Assembly (NCBI GenBank): GCA_964577625.1
Contig: CAZNZP010000018.1
Span: forward strand, 1 to 12,288
DNA length: 12,288 bases
Source of the DNA: UBA5272 sp964577625
GTDB taxonomy: Bacteria > Patescibacteriota > Minisyncoccia > Phycocordibacterales > UBA5272
Direction of reading: 5' to 3'
A program made the translations under genes and the position numbers. Below are positions 1-5,356 of this stretch, piece after piece. Each line of letters begins with the position of its first letter. Position 1 is the stretch's first letter. Under the pieces are notes generated by a model. The model did no database searches, had not been told where the DNA came from, and saw only the letters and a program-made list of their open reading frames with translations.

Positions 1-100
1 GAGTCAAAGAAGAAGCGGCCGAATCAAGATAAACTAATTCTGCATTATTTTCTTTTTTATAATTTTCAAAAATCTGAAATTCTTTTTTAATTTGATCCAT
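1..100 (-). CDS. Class-V aminotransferase / cysteine desulfurase (SufS-like), N-terminal fragment
   Basis: The first 33 codons of a gene that runs off the left edge of the window. The reading begins at an ATG at 100-98 as MDQIKKEFQIFE and continues to a segment reading LVYLDSAASSLT. That pattern, an acidic/hydrophobic start followed by Y-L-D-S/N-A-A-S/T, is the characteristic N-terminus of SufS-type cysteine desulfurases and selenocysteine lyases (PLP enzymes that take sulfur from cysteine for Fe-S clusters or tRNA thiolation). The PLP lysine and the active cysteine lie outside the window, so the exact subfamily cannot be told. The gene follows the HIT gene by 7 nt without a Shine-Dalgarno sequence and is probably co-transcribed with it. 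Confidence 0.7.
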   Translation of the reverse strand, partial: MDQIKKEFQIFENYKKENNAELVYLDSAASSLT

Positions 101-107
101 GCAAAGA

Positions 108-506
108 TTATACCAAATCTGAACTCAAAAGTATTTTTCTGACTTCGTGTAATTCTAATTTAGTTTTTCTACCAATAGTAAGTGGCTCATTATCAATCAA
201 AGGTACGAGATGAACATGCACATGCGGAACTTGTAACCCTTCTACAATCATAGCTATCCTATCAAAATCTAGTATACTTTTTAATTTAATAGTTAAAATA
301 TTTGCCACCCTTCTAGCAACTTGCATTAATTCTGAATATTCATCTTCACTTAAATCAAAAATGTATTCTACTTCTCTTTTTGGAATAACCAAAGTGTGTC
401 CATCGCGAATAGGATTGATATCTAAAATTGCAAAATATTTTTCATCTTCATAAACAATATCCCCCGGAATTTCTTTATTCAAGATTTTAGTAAAAACGCT
501 AGTCAT
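108..506 (-). CDS. HIT-family nucleotide hydrolase/transferase (HINT/Fhit-like)
   Basis: A full-length histidine triad protein of 132 residues, the usual size for a single-domain HIT protein. The catalytic motif H-x-H-x-H-x-x is visible as PHVHVHLVP at residues 94-102 (histidines 95, 97, 99). The N-terminal part also fits: F-x-K-I-L-N-K-E-I-P at 5-14, D-x-x-P-I-x-x-G-H-T-L-V-I-P-K at 29-43. HIT proteins hydrolyse or transfer nucleotidyl groups, for example AMP from phosphoramidates or dinucleoside polyphosphates, through a histidine intermediate; they are cytoplasmic. The precise substrate is not predictable. It starts 7 nt downstream of the DUF333-MliC gene stop and ends 7 nt before the SufS-like start, so the three genes look like one operon. 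No clear Shine-Dalgarno sequence precedes it. Confidence 0.92.
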   Translation of the reverse strand: MTSVFTKILNKEIPGDIVYEDEKYFAILDINPIRDGHTLVIPKREVEYIFDLSEDEYSELMQVARRVANILTIKLKSILDFDRIAMIVEGLQVPHVHVHLVPLIDNEPLTIGRKTKLELHEVRKILLSSDLV

Positions 507-513
507 AAAAGTC

Positions 514-1062
514 TTATTGAATAGCTACATCTGCCCCAACAAACACTTGTTCTCCATCTATAGAAAGTGTGCCTTCGCCCTGATGCTCCCAGAATTCTAC
601 TCTTTCATCAGCTGATAAATATCTGGCTCCACTTCCGCTAACTGCAATATTTAACTCTAATTGATTGAAATCAGAAATATTTGAGCTAAGATATGCTTTA
701 TCGTTTATATGATTGTAAATCACAATTACACTATTTGTAGCATTTTTATATTCGGCAGAAACGACAGTATTTTCTATATTACATTTTCCATAAAATAAAT
801 CCCATTCGTTACACGCTTTTCCTTCAGCAAAATTACAAACTCCGTCTTGCCCTCCTTCGGTATTAGTTTTAATTTCCAAAGTACCTCCCATCACAGTACA
901 AAATTGAGAAGCTGGATTGGCGATAGCCAAATCCATTTTTTCATTAAATTTTGCATCATTGTAGTTCAGTAAAAGATTTGCTCCGATCCAAAGAATAAGA
1001 AAGATTGAAATGGTGATTAACAACACTTTTAATAATTTATTTTTTTTATTTTTTGTTTCCAT
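514..1062 (-). CDS. Membrane-anchored DUF333-MliC fusion protein (putative lysozyme inhibitor)
   Basis: A 182-residue protein with three parts. Residues 1-10 are lysine-rich and 11-33 form one hydrophobic helix, a signal anchor or uncleaved signal peptide; there is no lipobox cysteine near it. Residues 48-94 match DUF333 (the so-called putative hemolysin domain): NPAS, GGTLEI, GGQDGVC, EGKACNEWDLFYGKC, with four cysteines (55, 76, 84, 94) that could form disulfides outside the membrane. Residues about 104-172 match MliC, the membrane-bound inhibitor of C-type lysozyme, with the SGSGARY motif (142-148) and an EFWEHQGEGTL segment where MliC proteins have a W/F-x-K-G-x-x-A-x-L stretch. MliC proteins block lysozyme by inserting a conserved loop into its active site; activity here is inferred from homology. 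It has its own promoter downstream of tRNA-Tyr and leads the HIT and SufS-like genes. Confidence 0.82.
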   Translation of the reverse strand: METKNKKNKLLKVLLITISIFLILWIGANLLLNYNDAKFNEKMDLAIANPASQFCTVMGGTLEIKTNTEGGQDGVCNFAEGKACNEWDLFYGKCNIENTVVSAEYKNATNSVIVIYNHINDKAYLSSNISDFNQLELNIAVSGSGARYLSADERVEFWEHQGEGTLSIDGEQVFVGADVAIQ

Positions 1063-1107
1063 ATATATTTATTTAAATTTAAAACTAATAATTTTTACTC
1101 TTTAAAT

Positions 1108-1116
1108 ATAATAACA
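1108..1116 (-). promoter_or_regulatory. Extended -10 promoter for the DUF333-MliC / HIT operon
   Basis: On the minus strand the sequence reads TGTTATTAT, an extended -10 element (TG at 1115-1116, TATTAT at 1113-1108, 5 of 6 to consensus). No good -35 lies 17 bp upstream, which is tolerated by extended -10 promoters. Transcription would begin near 1101, giving a leader of about 38 nt before the ATG at 1062. The identical nonamer occurs in front of uvrA. Confidence 0.5.
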
Positions 1117-1134
1117 CACTCATATAAAATAAAT

Positions 1135-1158
1135 AAAAACACTAAAATAGTGCTTTTT
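1135..1158 (-). terminator. Terminator downstream of tRNA-Tyr
   Basis: On the minus strand this reads AAAAA-G-CACTA-TTT-TAGTG-TTTTT: a 5-bp CACTA/TAGTG stem closing a 3-nt loop, extended by A-T pairs past a bulged G, and followed by a T-rich tail (TTTTTATTTATTTT). It lies 23 nt after the tRNA 3' end and before the promoter of the next gene, where a tRNA terminator is expected. The stem is short, so it may be weak. Confidence 0.55.
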
Positions 1159-1180
1159 ATTTTTCCAATATCTAACTTTG

Positions 1181-1264
1181 TGCGCCGAGTTGGATTTGAA
1201 CCAACGTAGCCCGAAGGGCGACAGATTTACAGTCTGTTGTAATTGACCACTCTACCATCGACGC
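1181..1264 (-). tRNA. tRNA-Tyr (anticodon GTA)
   Basis: An 84-nt class II tRNA that folds fully by eye. Acceptor stem GCGTCGA pairs with TCGGCGC (one G-T wobble); D stem GTA/TAC; anticodon stem ACAGA/TCTGT around the loop CTGTAAA, giving anticodon GTA; long variable arm GCCC-TTC-GGGC, diagnostic of bacterial tRNA-Tyr along with tRNA-Leu and tRNA-Ser; T arm GTTGG-TTCAAAT-CCAAC; discriminator A. The 3' CCA is not encoded (the DNA continues CAAAG), so a CCA-adding enzyme is needed. The anticodon loop contains U33-G34-U35, the recognition motif for tRNA-guanine transglycosylase, whose gene is at 8699-10156. Confidence 0.96.
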
Positions 1265-1314
1265 ATACTTAAAAATCAAAATAAATAAATTTAAAATGAT
1301 TTTCAAGTTCAAAA

Positions 1315-1343
1315 ATTATATCACAAATAGAAAATTAAGGCAA
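1315..1343 (-). promoter_or_regulatory. Promoter of tRNA-Tyr
   Basis: On the minus strand: -35 TTGCCT at 1343-1338 (4 of 6 to TTGACA), a 17-bp spacer, then a perfect TATAAT at 1320-1315 preceded by TGA (extended -10). The start would be near 1308, leaving a leader of about 44 nt to be trimmed from the tRNA 5' end. The 10-mer GTGATATAAT is identical to that in front of the transketolase-N-like gene. Confidence 0.75.
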
Positions 1344-1361
1344 AGAGATTTCTGAAACACT

Positions 1362-4028
1362 CTACTTTTTCAAGACTTTTTTGAGATATTGTCCCGTGTA
1401 AGACTCTTTAATATTTGCTACATATTCCGGAGTACCCTCCGCTACAATTTTTCCTCCTCCACTTCCACCTTCTGGACCAATATCAATAATATTGTCTGCG
1501 TTTTTGATAATGTCTAAATTGTGCTCTATCACCATCACAGTATTTCCTTGATCTACTAATTTATTCAAAATTTCTAAAAGATTTTTTACATCTTCATAAT
1601 GCAAACCAATGGATGGCTCATCTAAAAGATAAATAGTCTTCTCTGTGTGTTGACGATAAAGCTCACGAGAAATTTTTACTCTCTGTGCCTCACCACCAGA
1701 AAGAGTGGTAGCACTTTGACCAAGCTCAAGATAGCCAAGCCCTACATCATTTAAGGTTTTTAATCTGTCATAAATAGCAGGAATAGCTTCAAAAAATTTC
1801 AAAGCTTCTTCTACAGTCATACGAAGAATATCGTAAATATTTTTATTTTTATATTTTACCTCTAAAGTTTCTTTAGTAAATCTTTTTCCGTTACAAACAT
1901 CACAAGTCACATAGACTGTTGGTAAAAAGTGCATCTCTACAGCAATTTCTCCATTTCCTTCACAAGCTTCACATCTTCCACCAGCACGATTGAAAGAAAA
2001 TCTGGAAGCTGTCCAACCACGAATTCTAGATTCTTCAGTATTAGCAAAGAGGTCACGAATATGGCTCCAAGCTCCAGTATAAGTCACCGGATTACTTCTT
2101 GGAGTTCTTCCAATTGGAGATTGATCTATGAGAATCACCCGAGAAAGATATTCTGTACCAGTGATTTCATCACAATTATAAACTTTAGCTGTTCTGTATT
2201 TTCTCTCCATTCTTCCTAAAAGATTTTTATAAAGAATTTCATACATAAAGCTAGACTTTCCAGATCCAGAGACTCCAGTGATAGCATTAAATTTACCTAA
2301 AGGTACTTTGACATTCATTTTTTTAATATTAAAAATATTACCATTTTTAATAGAAATAAAAGCACCATTTCCTTCCCTTCTCTTTTTTGGGATTTCTATT
2401 TTCTCTTCACCGCGTAAATAAGCGAGAGTTAATGATTTACTTTTATTAGTTTTAGCTGTCAAATAATCTTCTAAATACCCAGAAAGTAAAATCTCTCCTC
2501 CATGTACTCCAGCTCTCGGACCAATATCTACAATATAGTCACTCGCATAAATTGTATCCTCATCATGTTCTACTACAATAATAGTATTTCCCATATCGCG
2601 AAGATCAGATAAAGTATCTATAAGCCGATCATTATCTCTCTGATGAAGACCAATGGTCGGTTCATCCAAGACATAGAGAGCTCCCACCAATTTACTACCG
2701 AGCTGTGAAGCAAGACGAATTCTTTGTGCTTCACCTCCAGAAAGAGTATCAGCTTTACGATTTAAACTTAAATAATTTAAGCCAACATTTAACATAAACT
2801 CTAAACGAGATTCTATTTCATTTACCATTACTGCCGCAATTTCTAATTCTTTTTTAGTGAGAACTTTTTTAATATTTTCAAAATACTTTTCCGCTTCTTC
2901 AATAGTGAGAGCTGTAATTTCTACAATATTCTTTTTAAATTCTTTATTTTTATCTCCTAAGAAAATATTTAAAGCTTCTTTGCGAAGTCTTAGACCTTTA
3001 CAGTCTGGACAATCTTCTGAAGCACCAAAATATTTTACTCCGAGACCATTACAAGTAGGACAAGCTCCATAAGGAGAATTGAAAGAGAAAAGTCTTGGTT
3101 CAATTTCTGGGAAAGAAAATCCACAATTTGCACAAGCAAATTTGTTACTCATAATAAATTTCTCCTGTTCACCATCTTCATTCACCATTTCAATCTCCAC
3201 AAGACCTTCCGCTTCATCCAAAGCTCTTTCAATAGATTCAGACAGACGAACTAAAGCATCTTTTTTACTAGCTAAAAGTTTCAATTCATCAAGCAAAATA
3301 AAGTCTACAATAAAAGAAATGTCGTGCTTTTTAGTTTTGGTTAATTCTATTCTTTCTCTTAAATTTTTCTTTTCTCCATCTATTACTACTTCTTTGTAAC
3401 CTTTTCCGAGCATGTCATAAAGAAGTTGATAATATTCTCCTTTTCTTCCACGAACTTTTGGAGCTAAAATTCTTACTCCAAAATCTGAAAACTTCACTCC
3501 TTGAATACTTTTGATTTTTGTTTCAAATTTCCGATAATCTATTTTTGCTACTTTTTCTAAAATAAAATTAATAATTTCATCATTGGAAAGCTTTTCTATT
3601 TTGCTCCCACATTCAATACAATATGGTTTTCCAACTCTTGCATACAAGACACGAAGATAATCATATATTTCAGTAATAGTCGCTACTGTAGACCGTGGAT
3701 TTCTTCCAGCAGATTTTTGATCAATAGAAATAGCTGGAGAAAGCCCAGAGATTTCGTCTACATCTGGCTTTTGCATTTGATTTAAAAAGTGCCGAGCATA
3801 AGCAGAAAGTGATTCCACATATCTTCTTTGGCCTTCTGCAAAAATAGTATCAAAAGCTAAAGAAGATTTTCCGCTTCCAGAAAGACCGGTAAAAACAGTT
3901 AGTTTATTCCTAGGGATTTCTACATTTACATTTTTTAAATTGTGAGTCCGTGCACCACGAACAACAATCCTTTCATCAAGATTTTCTTCTTTTTTAACCT
4001 TCTTATTTTTATCTAAATTTTTCGCCAT
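1362..4028 (-). CDS. uvrA: Excinuclease ABC subunit A (UvrA)
   Basis: Damage-sensing ATPase of nucleotide excision repair; a UvrA dimer scans DNA with UvrB and hands the lesion over to it. The 888-residue protein has both ABC modules. Module I: Walker A GLSGSGKSS (48-56), zinc module C299-x2-C302-x20-C323-x2-C326, signature LSGGE (429-433), Walker B LYVLDEPTIGLH (451-462). Module II: Walker A GVSGSGKSS (585-593), zinc finger C686-x2-C689-x19-C709-x2-C712 (the DNA-contacting one), LSGGE (776-780), Walker B at 799-810. Extra cysteine pairs C137/C140 and C340/C343 are also seen in many UvrA proteins. It is somewhat shorter than the usual roughly 940 residues, without a missing motif. An extended -10 lies 6 nt before the ATG, so the mRNA is probably leaderless. 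uvrB lies about 1.3 kb away on the same strand but in a separate transcription unit. Confidence 0.98.
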   Translation of the reverse strand: MAKNLDKNKKVKKEENLDERIVVRGARTHNLKNVNVEIPRNKLTVFTGLSGSGKSSLAFDTIFAEGQRRYVESLSAYARHFLNQMQKPDVDEISGLSPAISIDQKSAGRNPRSTVATITEIYDYLRVLYARVGKPYCIECGSKIEKLSNDEIINFILEKVAKIDYRKFETKIKSIQGVKFSDFGVRILAPKVRGRKGEYYQLLYDMLGKGYKEVVIDGEKKNLRERIELTKTKKHDISFIVDFILLDELKLLASKKDALVRLSESIERALDEAEGLVEIEMVNEDGEQEKFIMSNKFACANCGFSFPEIEPRLFSFNSPYGACPTCNGLGVKYFGASEDCPDCKGLRLRKEALNIFLGDKNKEFKKNIVEITALTIEEAEKYFENIKKVLTKKELEIAAVMVNEIESRLEFMLNVGLNYLSLNRKADTLSGGEAQRIRLASQLGSKLVGALYVLDEPTIGLHQRDNDRLIDTLSDLRDMGNTIIVVEHDEDTIYASDYIVDIGPRAGVHGGEILLSGYLEDYLTAKTNKSKSLTLAYLRGEEKIEIPKKRREGNGAFISIKNGNIFNIKKMNVKVPLGKFNAITGVSGSGKSSFMYEILYKNLLGRMERKYRTAKVYNCDEITGTEYLSRVILIDQSPIGRTPRSNPVTYTGAWSHIRDLFANTEESRIRGWTASRFSFNRAGGRCEACEGNGEIAVEMHFLPTVYVTCDVCNGKRFTKETLEVKYKNKNIYDILRMTVEEALKFFEAIPAIYDRLKTLNDVGLGYLELGQSATTLSGGEAQRVKISRELYRQHTEKTIYLLDEPSIGLHYEDVKNLLEILNKLVDQGNTVMVIEHNLDIIKNADNIIDIGPEGGSGGGKIVAEGTPEYVANIKESYTGQYLKKVLKK

Positions 4029-4034
4029 CGTTTT

Positions 4035-4063
4035 ATAATAACATTTCTAACTCTTTTTGAGAA
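4035..4063 (-). promoter_or_regulatory. uvrA promoter predicting a leaderless mRNA
   Basis: On the minus strand: TTCTCA at 4063-4058 (4 of 6 to the -35 consensus), 17-bp spacer, TGT then TATTAT at 4040-4035 (extended -10). Only 6 nt separate the -10 from the uvrA ATG, so a start at the usual distance would fall on the A of the start codon. No Shine-Dalgarno sequence is present, consistent with leaderless translation. Confidence 0.6.
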
Positions 4064-4104
4064 TAACTTCATAAATACATTTTTATATACTTAATGAATA
4101 GATA

Positions 4105-4133
4105 TTTACAAATTAACTTATTTATGATATTTT
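4105..4133 (+). promoter_or_regulatory. Promoter for the small plus-strand gene, divergent from uvrA
   Basis: TTTACA at 4105-4110 (5 of 6 to TTGACA), a 17-bp spacer, then TATTTT at 4128-4133 preceded by TGA (extended -10, hexamer 4 of 6). The start would be near 4140, upstream of both candidate start codons (ATG 4177, TTG 4208). It lies in the 148-bp gap shared with the divergent uvrA promoter. Confidence 0.5.
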
Positions 4134-4207
4134 AATATTAGATATGTGTTATTTAAAAAGTTAAATTTTTATAAAAATGAATAAAAAAACTTTTCATTTA
4201 TGAGTTT

Positions 4208-4471
4208 TTGGTTGACGGAAATGTGTTCCATCACCAAATAAACAAAAAACTTAGAGAAAAATGTAGTGAACAATTATTAGCACAATTTCCTTGTCTTTTA
4301 AAGGTAGACAGTGCCCATGTGACTGGAGAGAATTGGAAAGAATGGTTAGATGCACAGGTTGCTGAGTTTGGAGAATTTCACGAAGTTGAGCCTTTGAAAA
4401 ATATTCAAATGGAAGACCCGATTGATTCCTTACTGAAACTCAACCCCAATTCAGTTGTAGCTGTAATTTAA
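4208..4471 (+). CDS. Small uncharacterised protein; 5' end probably frameshifted
   Basis: The only plausible plus-strand gene. As it stands it can start only at a TTG (4208), giving 87 residues with no recognised domain: soluble, no membrane segment, acidic C-terminal half, two cysteines, ending VVAVI. The open frame extends upstream to a TGA at 4178 and would read KKLFIYEFLVDGNVFHHQ through that stretch, but has no ordinary start codon there. An ATG at 4177 in the next frame gives MNKKTFHL then a stop; removing one A from the A7 run at 4183-4189 joins the two as MNKKLFIYEFLVDG, a 97-residue protein. So the gene probably begins at 4177 and is interrupted by a sequencing error, a real mutation or slippage. 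A good promoter lies upstream and a strong terminator immediately after the stop, which argues that the unit is real. Function unknown. Confidence 0.6.
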   Translation: MVDGNVFHHQINKKLREKCSEQLLAQFPCLLKVDSAHVTGENWKEWLDAQVAEFGEFHEVEPLKNIQMEDPIDSLLKLNPNSVVAVI

Positions 4472-4479
4472 AAAAACAT

Positions 4480-4509
4480 AAAATCCCTTCGCAAGCGCGA
4501 AGGGATTTT
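4480..4509. terminator. Bidirectional intrinsic terminator between convergent genes
   Basis: A perfect 13-bp inverted repeat, AAAATCCCTTCGC and GCGAAGGGATTTT, around a 4-nt loop AAGC. T-runs follow it in both directions (TTTTTT on the plus strand; TTTT-A-T-G then seven T on the minus strand). It starts 9 nt after the plus-strand small gene and ends 24 nt after the stop of the minus-strand hypothetical gene, so it can serve both. Confidence 0.93.
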
Positions 4510-4532
4510 TTATTTAAAATTTTAAATTAGTA

Positions 4533-5246
4533 TTAAGCAGAAATAGTATCTGTACTTGAAGCTACTGGAGATTCTTCAGCAACCGGAGCTTCCTCTACAG
4601 GCGCTTCTTCAGCTGGAGCTTCTTCAACAACAGTCTTTACCACCTCAAAAGATCTAATCATGTCTTTTGCGGCTTGCTTTTCAGCTTCGCTATCGTATTT
4701 TTTATTTTCAACTATAGCTAGCCAAGCACTCTCATCTTCAGCTTTAACTTCTTGTATATAATATTCTGTATTAGCAGCTTCATCAACTACATGTTTAACA
4801 ACAACGTCAGAATTTCCTGCGAATTTAACTTCTTCTACAGTAACCTCTGGATTAGCTTTCTTAAATACGTTATCTATATAATCATCAGCTGAGTATCCTC
4901 TACCTCCTTCAAAAGTGACATAAAGGGTAACATAATTGTTTTTCTCAGCATCAAAAAGTTTAAACCAATTTGATTGTGATCCTACACCCTGAACAGCTTC
5001 CCTATCTTTTTTATAAAGAAAAGAAAAGTTTAATAAATGATCACCTTCAAATTTTGCAGATTGTTTTCCTTCAAACTTTGTATAATCTTCACTGTTAGCG
5101 ATATCAACTAATTTGTCGCCACTATTCCAGATTTTTAAAGATTTACCCTCTAAACCTCTGTAAACTAAAAAACCAACTAATAATAGTACTAGTAGTCCAA
5201 TAATCCACCAAAGTACTTTATTACTTTTAAAATCTATCTTTTTCAT
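4533..5246 (-). CDS. Membrane-anchored hypothetical protein with Ala/Pro/Glu-rich tail
   Basis: Not a recognised family. With the start at the ATG at 5246 it has 237 residues: a lysine-rich N-terminus (MKKIDFKSNK), one transmembrane helix at about 12-29, a central globular region of about 160 residues with alternating hydrophobic/charged strands and one YYIQEV-type strand, and a low-complexity acidic C-terminus built on A-P-(A/V)-E-E repeats followed by serine/threonine. The topology suggests an extracytoplasmic domain. The central part faintly recalls PsbP/LpqN-like domains, but I cannot support that. An in-frame ATG 12 codons earlier (5282) exists; I prefer 5246 because the earlier one overlaps a likely -10 (TGCTAGAAT, 5289-5281) and only 5246 begins with a standard positively charged N-region. 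It is the last gene before the bidirectional terminator. Confidence 0.75.
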   Translation of the reverse strand: MKKIDFKSNKVLWWIIGLLVLLLVGFLVYRGLEGKSLKIWNSGDKLVDIANSEDYTKFEGKQSAKFEGDHLLNFSFLYKKDREAVQGVGSQSNWFKLFDAEKNNYVTLYVTFEGGRGYSADDYIDNVFKKANPEVTVEEVKFAGNSDVVVKHVVDEAANTEYYIQEVKAEDESAWLAIVENKKYDSEAEKQAAKDMIRSFEVVKTVVEEAPAEEAPVEEAPVAEESPVASSTDTISA

Positions 5247-5280
5247 ATGTTTTTCTATACTTTCTGTTTGTATAATAAAC

Positions 5281-5289
5281 ATTCTAGCA
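5281..5289 (-). promoter_or_regulatory. Possible extended -10 for the hypothetical membrane protein
   Basis: On the minus strand TGC followed by TAGAAT (5 of 6 to TATAAT) lies in the 110-bp gap after uvrB. No matching -35 is visible. It would start transcription near 5274, giving about 28 nt of leader before the ATG at 5246. A second TATTAT at 5277-5272 is an alternative. Weak evidence. Confidence 0.3.
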
Positions 5290-5356
5290 TATAAGATTTT
5301 TTTTGCACTCTTGATTTTTATTAGATTTATTTTACTTTTTTAGCGGAGATTTATAA

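Noticed and set aside
1929..3399. Several plus-strand open frames opposite uvrA
   Set aside because: All are serine/phenylalanine-rich complements of conserved UvrA segments with no signals of their own.
4041..4063. Small inverted repeat CTCTTTTTGAG near the uvrA promoter as a repressor operator
   Set aside because: Only three paired bases around a T-run; this is expected by chance in such AT-rich DNA and does not match a LexA or HrcA site.
4177..4260. TGA read as glycine (Gracilibacteria/Absconditabacteria code) to rescue the small gene
   Set aside because: Reading through the TGA at 4201-4203 gives only a short basic peptide ending at a TAG, and all large genes in the window read cleanly with the standard code.
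5247..5282. Upstream ATG adding 12 residues to the membrane-anchored hypothetical protein
   Set aside because: The added residues (MFIIQTESIEKH) do not improve the signal anchor, and the codon overlaps a likely -10 element; the ATG at 5246 begins a typical MKK signal-anchor N-terminus.
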